22,164 nt of DNA from a virus, in the IMG/VR virus record IMGVR_UViG_3300030106_007858, positions 38,394 through 60,557 of that record; one strand, 5' to 3'. The notes below the pieces were generated by a model. That model did no database searches. It was not told where the DNA came from and saw nothing but the letters and a program-made list of their open reading frames with translations. The stretch's first letter is position 1. Each line of letters begins with the position of its first letter. A program made the position numbers and the translations under genes. Below, one piece after another: positions 15,116 through 22,146 of this stretch.

Positions 15116-15853
15116 ATGACGCCAGTATTTAAGTCTACATTCTCCATAGGAAAAAGCATCTTAACGCTCGATCCCATCAGTTCAGAGGGCGGTGCGGATA
15201 GCATTATTGAAATCTGCAAAGAACACCAGATCGACCCACTTGTTTTGGTCGAGGATACCATGACGGGCTTTGTCAAGGCCCATAATATCTGCAAAGAAGA
15301 AAAGATTCGCCTTCTTTTTGGCTTACGCATAAGCTGCTGCAATGAGATTGGAGAAGAGGATGACTCAGAGCATAAGGTGATTATTTTTGCCAAAAACGAC
15401 AACGGCTGTCGGCTTTTGAATAAAATTTACTCTCACGCAAATACCGTGGGAGAGGGAAAAATTGATTTTAAATACTTAAACTCCATTTGGACGGAAGATG
15501 TTAATCTAATTATACCCTTTTACGACTCTTTCATTTTTAATAATCAAATGCATCTTAAGAAATGCATTCCTGATTTTAGTAATATTCTCCCGACATTTTG
15601 GTTGGAAGTCAACGGATTACCATTTGATGGTTTGGTGGCTGAAAAGGTGATGAAGTTCGCTGAGGGAATTGGTAGACCAGTGAAGCGGGTAAAAACCATC
15701 CTATATAAAAACAAGGCAGACGTTGAGGCGCTTCAGACCTATAAGGTTCTCTGTAATAGAAACTTTGGGAGAGCCGCCTCATTAAGCAGCCCAAACCTCA
15801 ATCACTTTGGCAGTAATGAATTCTGTCTTGAGTCTTATTTACAATATGCATGA
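15116..15853 (+). CDS. dnaE (N-terminal part): DNA polymerase III alpha, N-terminal PHP-domain fragment (split DnaE, inactive PHP)
   Basis: This 245-residue protein aligns along its length with the PHP domain of DnaE. FKSTFSIGKSILTLDP replaces the usual H-L-H-x-H-x-x-Y-S-x-x-D head. ADSIIEICKEHQIDPLVLVED fills the place of the alanine-rich helix and 'a-i-T-D' strand, then come RLLFGLRIS, KVIIFAKNDNGCRLLNKI, FWLEVNG and AEGIGRPVKRVKTILY, followed by DVEALQTYKVLC. It stops where the palm would begin. All conserved metal-binding histidines are gone, so a phosphoesterase role is very unlikely. In bacterial DnaE this domain is the docking site for the epsilon exonuclease, so it may serve as a scaffold. 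It overlaps the exonuclease gene by 8 bases. Low identity to bacterial DnaE makes the call rest on layout; the later half-gene is the strong support. Confidence 0.85.
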   Translation: MTPVFKSTFSIGKSILTLDPISSEGGADSIIEICKEHQIDPLVLVEDTMTGFVKAHNICKEEKIRLLFGLRISCCNEIGEEDDSEHKVIIFAKNDNGCRLLNKIYSHANTVGEGKIDFKYLNSIWTEDVNLIIPFYDSFIFNNQMHLKKCIPDFSNILPTFWLEVNGLPFDGLVAEKVMKFAEGIGRPVKRVKTILYKNKADVEALQTYKVLCNRNFGRAASLSSPNLNHFGSNEFCLESYLQYA

Positions 15854-16478
15854 GTCACTACTGAGATTTAATAAGAAACAACGATACGTTGTTTTCGATA
15901 CCGAGACTGAGGGCTTAAACTTGGTAACTTCTCGGCCTTGGCAGGTCGCTTGGTTACTTGTGGAGGGTGATAAGATAATCGATAAAAGAGATTTCTTTAT
16001 TCATTGGCCCAACTTAAATGTATCGGAAGGCGCAGCAAGAGTCACTGGTTTCTCTTATAATGATTATGCGAAGAAATCAATGCCCCCAAATGTTGTTTGG
16101 GAGAAGTTTGCTCACGATTTGTATAACGAAGACAACTTGGTTGTGGGGCAGAACCTGCTAGGCTTTGATGTTTATATGGTTAATGTGTGGCGTAGGTTGA
16201 TGGGCATGGATGCGGACCACTCTTACGTTAACAGGATCATAGATACAAAATCTTTAGCTACGGCCATCGCCAAGGACATCCCTGTCGAGAAAGAAAATTT
16301 CATCAATTGGCAATATAGACTGCTTAATCACAAAGAAAGAGGTTTGAGAACCTCACAAGCGACACTATTGAAAAAATATAACATTGACCATGACCCGCAG
16401 AGGTTACATGATGCGCTTTATGATATTGAGATGAATTTTAAAATTTTTAAGAAGCAGCTATTCGATTTGGAAATATGA
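15846..16478 (+). CDS. DEDDh 3'-5' exonuclease, proofreading type (DnaQ/epsilon-like)
   Basis: This 210-residue exonuclease has Exo I VVFDTETEG (D18, E20), Exo II GQNLLGFDVYMVN (D108) and Exo III LHDALYDIEMNF (H188, D193), the complete DEDDh set. In bacteria the epsilon subunit of this fold removes mismatched 3' ends and binds the DnaE PHP domain, and here the gene directly follows the PHP gene. No clamp-binding motif is obvious. It extends past the core by about 15 residues only. ATG at 15846 gives an 8-base overlap with the PHP gene, the coupling pattern seen elsewhere in this window. Earlier in-frame starts (TTG 15807, ATG 15816) lack a ribosome site and would add hydrophobic residues. A 4-base overlap leads to the cupin. 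A general exonuclease or T5-like role cannot be excluded. Confidence 0.92.
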   Translation: MHESLLRFNKKQRYVVFDTETEGLNLVTSRPWQVAWLLVEGDKIIDKRDFFIHWPNLNVSEGAARVTGFSYNDYAKKSMPPNVVWEKFAHDLYNEDNLVVGQNLLGFDVYMVNVWRRLMGMDADHSYVNRIIDTKSLATAIAKDIPVEKENFINWQYRLLNHKERGLRTSQATLLKKYNIDHDPQRLHDALYDIEMNFKIFKKQLFDLEI

Positions 16479-16825
16479 GTCACGAAACAAAAAAACATAC
16501 AGATTGGGGTCACACAGAATACCTGTTGCACACAGGTAAATATGCGGTAAAAAAAATAACAGTTAAACCACATTACCAAATCCCAGAGGAATATCACCAA
16601 CAGCGAGATGAACATTGGGTAGTCATTCAAGGTGAGTCGGTAATCACATTGCCACACGCCACAAGGATCACCAAAGCGGGTGACTCTATGTATATTCCAC
16701 GAAGAATGAAACACTCAATTTACAATATGGGTTTACAGCCCCTAGTGTTTATTGAGATACAAACTGGAGACTATTTGGGTGAAGACGACAGAATACCAAC
16801 GCCACAAAAAGACCATGCAGAGTAA
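16475..16825 (+). CDS. Stand-alone type II mannose-6-phosphate isomerase cupin (AlgA/ManC C-terminal domain-like)
   Basis: This 116-residue protein matches the C-terminal isomerase domain of AlgA/ManC/CpsB from end to end. It opens with DWGHTEYLLHTGKYAVKKITVKP, then YHQQRDEHWVVIQGESVITL, SMYIPRRMKHSIYN and PLVFIEIQTGDYLGEDD. That domain interconverts fructose-6-phosphate and mannose-6-phosphate, the first step to GDP-mannose. The guanylyltransferase half is absent. In the metal motif the usual H-x-H before R-x-E-H reads H41-Q42-Q43, so one expected histidine ligand is glutamine, which may change metal choice or activity. Its substrate chain ends at Gmd 8 kb away, yet it lies between the exonuclease and polymerase genes, overlapping them by 4 and 11 bases. 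A non-sugar role for the cupin remains possible. Confidence 0.88.
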   Translation: MSHETKKHTDWGHTEYLLHTGKYAVKKITVKPHYQIPEEYHQQRDEHWVVIQGESVITLPHATRITKAGDSMYIPRRMKHSIYNMGLQPLVFIEIQTGDYLGEDDRIPTPQKDHAE

Positions 16826-19367
16826 TTATCAGGGCTACGACACGCCATTTCCTGTTGGCGTAAAGCTTCCAGAAATTAAAATAGAAAAAAAATATTACGA
16901 TGAGGTTTCTTGCGGAGACCTGGAAGATAACTTCCAGTTTCTGAGGAAGCTCTGCTTCAAAAGATTAACCGAAAAAGGAATTGACCAGTTAGAAAATTCT
17001 CAGGTTTATTATGATCGCCTAAAGGAGGAGCTTGGCATTTTCGACGAATTGGGATTCGTTGATTACATTCTTCTGAATTGGGATATCATGAATTTTTGTA
17101 AAGAAAATGATATACCGACGGGAGCGGGGCGCGGTAGCGCAGCAGGTTCACTAGTTCTCTATGTCATTGGTGTGACGAACATTGATCCCATAGAATATGA
17201 TTTGTTTTTTGAGAGGTTCGTTTCAAAAAGTCGAGCCAGAAAGATTGAGCATGAGGGTGAGATTTATTTGGATGGAAGCTTACTAGCGGATGTTGATAAC
17301 GATATTTCTTATGACCGTCGCGTCGAGGTTATCCAATACATTGAAAACAAGTATAAAGGTAAAACGTCTAAAATTTTAACTTTAAACACACTCAGTGGCA
17401 AGTTATGCATGAAGGAGTGTGGGAAAATTGTAGAAGAGCTTTCGGAGGCCGACGTTAATCAGATAAGCGACACGATTCCTAAGCATTTCGGTAAGGTTGC
17501 TAAGTTAGATGTGGCATATGAAGAAAGTGAGAGCTTTAGAGCTTATGCAGATAAATACGCAAAAGTTTTTCGTATTGCCAAAAAGCTAGAGGGCTTAAAC
17601 AAGAATACAGGAGTTCACCCATCGGGCATTTCTATTTCATATTACCCCCTTGATGAAATCATGCCGCTTCAAACAACCAATGACGGCTCATTAATTTCGG
17701 GTTATGACATGAATGATGTCGCAAGCCTAAGTGTAAAGTTCGATATTTTAGGTTTAAGGACATTATCTGTTGTTTATGATGTTTGCAAGCAGATAGGCAT
17801 AGACTCGTCTGAGATTGACCCTCATGACCCGTCCATCTATGCGGCGTTAGCTTCCCTACGCTCACCCCAAGGACTCTTCCAGATCGAAGCTGAGACCAAT
17901 TTTAAGGTTTGTCAGTTGATTGCTCCTCAAAACCTTGAGCAGCTTTCGGCGGTAGTGGCAATTGCAAGACCTGGGGCATTAGAGTTTAAGGATAATTACC
18001 GCGACTATGTGAGAAGCGGGGAGTTCCAGTCAGTGCATGAATTCTTTGATGACATCTTAAGCTATACGGGCGGAATCCCACTGTATCAAGAGCAGTTAAT
18101 GAAAATGGCCGTCAAGGTTGGATTTAGCCTTGATGAATCAGAGCAGTTGCGGCGCATCGTTGGTAAGAAAAAGGTTGATCAAATGCCAGCTTGGAAAGCC
18201 AAAATCGAAGAGAAGGTTAAAGAAAATAATCTCGATGCCGCAGTCGCTGATGTTTTGTGGAAGGTGGCAGAGGATTCAGCTAACTACTCCTTTAACAAGT
18301 CACACTCAATTAGTTACGCTTATTTAGCGGCAATTACGGTATATCTAAAATTTAACTATCCCCAACAGTTCTTTTTAAGTCTTTTAAAATACGCTAAGTT
18401 TGAACCCAATTCCCATGAAGAGATTGCAAGAATTTCACAGGAATTAAGTCATTTTAACATTAAGTTATTGCCACCCGATTTAAATAAGTCCGACATAGAT
18501 TTTAAAATTGAAGGGAAAGATATCCGCTACGGACTCAATTCAATCAAAGGTGTATCCGATAAGGTCTTGCAAGCGCTCTTGGAGTTCAGGGAGGAGTCCT
18601 TCGACAACAAATATGAGGTTTTTTTGTCAGCAAAGCAAGCCGCACTAAATATAGGGACACTTTCAGCATTGATACAGGCGGGTTTACTAGACTCCTTTGT
18701 TTCAAGCAATAGATGCAGGTTGGTTTTAGAGGCTCAAACCTTTAATATTCTAACAGATCGCGAAAAGCGCAATTTTCTAGAGTTAGGCGAAAAATATAAT
18801 TACGACATCCTTGCTGCCGTCCATGACTGTTTTAAAACAGAGGCTGTGGGCGATGATAATCGTAAATTATTTACAGATAAAAGATTTACTACTTTCAAAA
18901 AGAAGTATGATCCTTATAAAAATATTTACGAGATGAATAAAAGTCATATTAAATATGCCAATTGGTTTTTTGAGGAAAAATTGTTGGGATATAGCTATTC
19001 ATACAATGTTAGGCAGGTTTTTAATCATGAGGAGGACTTTCAATCGTCAGAAGTTATAAAAGACAGGGAAAACAGAAGTAATGTAAAGTTCGTTGGTTCT
19101 GTTATAGACATTATGCGAAGAACAAGCCGCAATAATAACAAATACGCACGGATGCAACTTCAAGACGAGTGCGGTATAGTCAATGGTTTATTCCTTGATG
19201 GCGACAGAGAGGCTCGCTTAACAAATTATCTCGACTCAGGAAAAAAACTACCCAAAAAAGGAGAAGTTGTGATAATTTATGGTTCTAAGGGTGATGATGT
19301 AGTTTTCATTGATAAAATTTTTCCACTGAAAGACAAAATCTACATGAAGCTATCTGAGCTTAAATAG
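16815..19367 (+). CDS. dnaE (C-terminal part): DNA polymerase III alpha, palm-fingers-OB core (split DnaE, catalytic)
   Basis: This 850-residue family C polymerase core contains GAGRGSAAGSL (103-113), which binds the incoming nucleotide. D161 and D163 in ADVDNDI match E. coli D401 and D403, and D310 in VKFDILGLRTL matches D555. Further DnaE segments are RKLEGLNKNTGVHPSGISI-like, FQIEAETNF, GGIPLYQEQLM, LRRIVGKKK, YSFNKSHSISYAYLA and the C-terminal OB fold near residues 745-820. It is the chain-building subunit of replication. It begins with PFPVGVKLPEIKI, where the sequence after PHP resumes, so ~10-25 residues linking the two halves are missing relative to bacterial DnaE. It stops after the OB fold, lacking the tau-binding tail. 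No internal clamp-binding pentapeptide is obvious. ATG at 16815 (11-base overlap) is preferred over 16752. Confidence 0.95.
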   Translation: MQSNYQGYDTPFPVGVKLPEIKIEKKYYDEVSCGDLEDNFQFLRKLCFKRLTEKGIDQLENSQVYYDRLKEELGIFDELGFVDYILLNWDIMNFCKENDIPTGAGRGSAAGSLVLYVIGVTNIDPIEYDLFFERFVSKSRARKIEHEGEIYLDGSLLADVDNDISYDRRVEVIQYIENKYKGKTSKILTLNTLSGKLCMKECGKIVEELSEADVNQISDTIPKHFGKVAKLDVAYEESESFRAYADKYAKVFRIAKKLEGLNKNTGVHPSGISISYYPLDEIMPLQTTNDGSLISGYDMNDVASLSVKFDILGLRTLSVVYDVCKQIGIDSSEIDPHDPSIYAALASLRSPQGLFQIEAETNFKVCQLIAPQNLEQLSAVVAIARPGALEFKDNYRDYVRSGEFQSVHEFFDDILSYTGGIPLYQEQLMKMAVKVGFSLDESEQLRRIVGKKKVDQMPAWKAKIEEKVKENNLDAAVADVLWKVAEDSANYSFNKSHSISYAYLAAITVYLKFNYPQQFFLSLLKYAKFEPNSHEEIARISQELSHFNIKLLPPDLNKSDIDFKIEGKDIRYGLNSIKGVSDKVLQALLEFREESFDNKYEVFLSAKQAALNIGTLSALIQAGLLDSFVSSNRCRLVLEAQTFNILTDREKRNFLELGEKYNYDILAAVHDCFKTEAVGDDNRKLFTDKRFTTFKKKYDPYKNIYEMNKSHIKYANWFFEEKLLGYSYSYNVRQVFNHEEDFQSSEVIKDRENRSNVKFVGSVIDIMRRTSRNNNKYARMQLQDECGIVNGLFLDGDREARLTNYLDSGKKLPKKGEVVIIYGSKGDDVVFIDKIFPLKDKIYMKLSELK

Positions 19368-19378
19368 TGTAAACAAAT

Positions 19379-21805
19379 ATGATGGGTCTAACCGATTTTA
19401 ACCTTACCCCAAAAGCCAAAAAGGGATTTAAAGATGCCCAAAAGTTCGCAGAAGCAAATGGACATTCACTAATCACCAACGCGCACTTGATTTATGGCTG
19501 CTTGGCAAACATTTCAGATAGCTGTGCCATAAAGCTAAAAACTTATGGTGTGCCTTTGGATTTAAAGACGTATATAGGTCACTTTAAAAAGTATTCTGCC
19601 GATAACAAAGATCAATTTAAAGCGAAAAAGGGCGCAGGAGCATGGCATGACGAGGTGAATAAGGCCGTCTTTTTCGCAAAAGAGTTTTCTGATAATTTTG
19701 ACAGTTATTTTATCAGCGTAGAGCATCTCTTGTTTATTGTTTTTGACATGGGCGGTCCGTTTATAGAATATTTGCGCGAAAACGGTTCAGATGTTTATTA
19801 TGCTAAAGATATTATAGAGGGTCACATTTTAGAAAGTAGTATTCCACAGCATGAAACGATCAAGAAGCTTTTAAGCATAGAGGGCAAGCCTAAGGACCGC
19901 AGGCCAGAGCCAGAGCGGGCTGTGGATAATTTATCGCGTTACGCCATAAACATGAATCATGAATTCATCACAAAAAGGAATTCAAAAATTTCAGGAAGAG
20001 ATGTCGAAACTAGCGAATTGGTTGAGATTTTATCAAAAAGAAACAAAAGTAACGCAATTTTAGTTGGGGAAGCGGGCGTTGGGAAGACTGCAATCGTGGA
20101 GGGTTTAGCGCAGCGAATAGTGAACCAAGAAGTTCCAGCACATATGTCATTGATGCAGGTATTGTGCGTTGATATTAGCGCTATGATTGCTGGAACTAAG
20201 TATCGAGGGGAGTTCGAGGAAAGGTTTAAGAGCTTAATACTTGAGGCGGAAAAAGACCCCAATATCATCTTATTTTTTGATGAGGTTCATACAATTATAG
20301 GGGCAGGTAACTCTGAAGGCTCTATAGATGCGTCGAATATGCTTAAGCCAGCATTGGCTCGCGGTGCGATCAAGTGCATAGGTGCAACTACCCTGCAAGA
20401 ATATAAAAAATTCTTTGAAAAGGATTCAGCCATGAAGCGCCGCTTTGACAAGATAGAGGTTAGCGAACCCTCTCTTGAGCAAACAAAGGAGATAGTCATG
20501 AAAACGCTGCCGTTTTACGAGAGTTTTCATCACGTTAAATATACTGAGGCTGATGTGGATCATATCATTGATTTATGCGATAAATTTTTAACCAACAAAA
20601 GATTTCCAGATAAGGCTTTTGATGTGATAGATCAGTTGGGCGCTAAAACTAAAATTAAGTATAAAACTGTGCCAGCAAAAGTGGAGCAGGCGCGGGAAAA
20701 ATTTTGCAAGCTTTTAAAAAATACGGAAGAGGAAGATGGCTTAAATGAGTCGCAATTCACTGAAATGCTTAAAGAGTATATCGAAACAATGGCTCGTTTT
20801 ACACAGAAGAAGGGGCGCAGCCAAAAAGTCAGATATACGGATATTGTTAACGTGATTGTTGAAAAAACTGGGCTTTCAAAAAAGACGGTATCCAAAAATA
20901 ACTCATCATTCTCTAAGTTTTCGAAGGAAATGGGCAAAGAGGTGTTTGGGCAGCAGGACAATTTAAGAGTCATCCACGACACGCTGTCTTGTGTGAAAGC
21001 GGGATTGAATGATCCAGTTAAACCGCTATCTAATTTTTTATTTGTTGGCGGAACAAGCGTGGGAAAAACCTTTACAGCTAAAAAAATTGCTAAATATTTT
21101 TACGGTAATGAAAAGTCCTTTATTCAACTTAATATGAGTGAATATCAGGACAAAACGGGCATTTCAAAACTTATTGGAGCAAACGCTGGATATGTGGGCT
21201 ATGAGGAGGGTGGCTTATTAACAGAGTTTGTTCGCAATAACCCCAACTGCGTTGTGCTTTTTGATGAAGTTGAAAAATGTGACCCAAAGATCCTCGATTT
21301 ACTTTTGCATATTTTAGATGAGGGTTATGCCACGGATAATTTAAATAGGCGCATAGACTTTAGTAAAACAATCGTTGTGATGACAACGAATATAGGTCAT
21401 TCCGAAAAATCAAAGAGAAGCATGGGCTTTTTGCCCGATAAACCCAAAGATGAAGATGTTTATAAAAAATCTCTAAAAAAATACCTAAGACCCGAGTTAA
21501 TATCTCGCATAGATGAAATTTTATTTTTCAATGATCTTAATGATAAGCATCTACTAAAAATAATAGAGGCAGAATTAATAAAAATCCAAGATCGCTTGGG
21601 CGAGAAGAATATTACGTTTACACTTTCCGCAGCCTTGAAAAATCACGTTTTGCAGCAGATTAAGAATAAAAATCAAAACGCTAGAAATATTAAAAATGTT
21701 ATAAAAACTTTGGTGCAGGTGCCGCTTTCAGAATTCATCATAAAAAACCAGAAGATTGAAAAAATTTCCACAAAAATAATTGACAAACAGTTAGTTTTGA
21801 GCTAG
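19379..21805 (+). CDS. ClpA/ClpC-type AAA+ protein unfoldase
   Basis: This 808-residue HSP100 protein has two AAA+ rings. An N-terminal Clp_N-like domain (residues ~1-145, including SLITNAHLIYG and VEHLLFIVFDMGG) is followed by AAA1. AAA1 has Walker A GEAGVGKTA (K236), Walker B LFFDEVHTI (D301, E302) and an arginine pair in MKRRFD. A short middle segment leads to AAA2 with Walker A GGTSVGKTF (K563) and Walker B LFDEVEKC (D629, E630). SMGFLPDK (M682-G683-F684) occupies the place of the I-G-F/L or V-G-F loop that docks ClpP in ClpX, ClpA and ClpC, and SRIDEILFF provides sensor 2 nearby. No long ClpB-type coiled coil is present. It would unfold proteins, probably for host ClpP. No phage ClpP is in the window. 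It begins 11 bases after the polymerase stop. Confidence 0.95.
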   Translation: MMGLTDFNLTPKAKKGFKDAQKFAEANGHSLITNAHLIYGCLANISDSCAIKLKTYGVPLDLKTYIGHFKKYSADNKDQFKAKKGAGAWHDEVNKAVFFAKEFSDNFDSYFISVEHLLFIVFDMGGPFIEYLRENGSDVYYAKDIIEGHILESSIPQHETIKKLLSIEGKPKDRRPEPERAVDNLSRYAINMNHEFITKRNSKISGRDVETSELVEILSKRNKSNAILVGEAGVGKTAIVEGLAQRIVNQEVPAHMSLMQVLCVDISAMIAGTKYRGEFEERFKSLILEAEKDPNIILFFDEVHTIIGAGNSEGSIDASNMLKPALARGAIKCIGATTLQEYKKFFEKDSAMKRRFDKIEVSEPSLEQTKEIVMKTLPFYESFHHVKYTEADVDHIIDLCDKFLTNKRFPDKAFDVIDQLGAKTKIKYKTVPAKVEQAREKFCKLLKNTEEEDGLNESQFTEMLKEYIETMARFTQKKGRSQKVRYTDIVNVIVEKTGLSKKTVSKNNSSFSKFSKEMGKEVFGQQDNLRVIHDTLSCVKAGLNDPVKPLSNFLFVGGTSVGKTFTAKKIAKYFYGNEKSFIQLNMSEYQDKTGISKLIGANAGYVGYEEGGLLTEFVRNNPNCVVLFDEVEKCDPKILDLLLHILDEGYATDNLNRRIDFSKTIVVMTTNIGHSEKSKRSMGFLPDKPKDEDVYKKSLKKYLRPELISRIDEILFFNDLNDKHLLKIIEAELIKIQDRLGEKNITFTLSAALKNHVLQQIKNKNQNARNIKNVIKTLVQVPLSEFIIKNQKIEKISTKIIDKQLVLS

Positions 21806-21808
21806 TAT
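21780..21808 (+). promoter_or_regulatory. Strong sigma70-like promoter, leaderless geometry, inside the clpA-like 3' end
   Basis: A perfect TTGACA (21780-21785) and TAGTAT (21803-21808) are separated by 17 bases. The -10 contains the stop codon (TAG) of the Clp gene. Six bases later is the ATG at 21815, which is the first in-frame start and has no Shine-Dalgarno. Transcription from the usual distance would begin at the A of that ATG. This is the best of the four promoters of this type in the window. Confidence 0.72.
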
Positions 21809-21814
21809 TACCAC

Positions 21815-22042
21815 ATGAAGAGAAAAGTGAACAATAGAGTAATGAGAGCCATTCGAGCCAGCAAGGGTAGATTTTTTGGCCTCTATACCACACAGGGTCA
21901 CAGTATGAATGCACAGTTCGGCGGTGAAACGGAGAATTATATTCATATTCATGACCGCAATGCGGGAGTAAATCGTAAACTGGCGAAAACTAGCATTTGC
22001 GGTGTGCGTCTTGCTCAACAGAAATTTGGCAAGACTTTCTAG
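21815..22042 (+). CDS. Small basic protein of unknown function
   Basis: This 75-residue basic protein is not assigned to a named family. It starts with KRKVNNRVMRAIRASKGRFFGLYTTQGHSMNAQF and continues with short strands (TENYIHIHDRNAG) and a basic end (NRKLAKTSICGVRLAQQKFGK). The strand-turn pattern suggests a small beta-barrel fold, and the charge suggests nucleic-acid binding, but neither is shown. It is isolated from the operon by its own promoter and followed by a terminator, so it can be transcribed alone as a short mRNA of about 315 bases, a layout common for abundant small phage proteins. The start codon is the first one after the in-frame stop of the Clp gene. Confidence 0.8.
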   Translation: MKRKVNNRVMRAIRASKGRFFGLYTTQGHSMNAQFGGETENYIHIHDRNAGVNRKLAKTSICGVRLAQQKFGKTF

Positions 22043-22054
22043 GTCGGACTAGAG

Positions 22055-22098
22055 CGTTTTGTCAAAACGGGGAGGAGCATGGCGCAATCAACCTTCCC
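22055..22098 (+). other. Short structured segment before the terminator
   Basis: Two inverted repeats sit between the last gene and the terminator. CGTTTTG (22055-22061) and CAAAACG (22063-22069) are a perfect 7-base palindrome around a single T. GGGGAGG (22069-22075) can pair with CCTTCCC (22092-22098), one G-U included, around a 16-base loop, and this would hide the purine-rich stretch there. The first could be an operator-like site or hairpin. The role is unknown. Confidence 0.35.
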
Positions 22099-22108
22099 AC
22101 TTCGCTAA
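22079..22108 (+). CDS. Possible nine-codon mini-gene in the terminator leader
   Basis: An ATG at 22079 opens nine codons (MAQSTFPLR) and ends in TAA at 22106, inside the terminator stem. A purine run GGGGAGGAG (22069-22077) precedes it, but spacing to the ATG is short. It may be chance. If translated, the ribosome would reach the terminator stem and could act as an attenuator for the gene at 22147. Very low certainty. Confidence 0.18.
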   Translation: MAQSTFPLR

Positions 22109-22141
22109 CCCCCTTGAAAAAGGGGGTTAGTTTTTTATTAT
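22105..22141 (+). terminator. Strong intrinsic terminator
   Basis: An 11-base-pair perfect stem (22105-22115 with 22120-22130) closes on a GAAA tetraloop and is followed by six T's then ATTAT. The stem is G+C-rich in its centre (five C-G pairs). The T tract is only on the + strand side, so it stops rightward transcription, ending the long run of genes. Confidence 0.95.
22114..22141 (+). promoter_or_regulatory. Promoter embedded in the terminator, leaderless geometry
   Basis: TTGAAA (22114-22119) spans the top of the terminator stem and its loop. After 16 bases comes TATTAT (22136-22141), which begins in the T tract. Five bases later lies ATG (22147). Both boxes match five of six consensus bases. 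The same DNA would end one transcript and begin the next. Confidence 0.55.
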
Positions 22142-22146
22142 ATGTG

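Noticed and set aside
15854-16814. The dnaE split as a frameshift, pseudogene or sequencing error
   Set aside because: Two complete genes with intact motifs lie between the halves, and each start overlaps the preceding stop in the same style as elsewhere in the window.
15800-16900. A split intein joining the two DnaE halves
   Set aside because: The PHP fragment ends in SYLQYA without a following intein N-terminal block, and the core begins with MQSNYQG and no intein C-terminal H-N or catalytic Cys/Ser junction.
19343-19379. Leaderless promoter for the Clp gene
   Set aside because: A weak -10 (TGTAAA) is present before the ATG, but nothing like TTGACA lies at the required distance.
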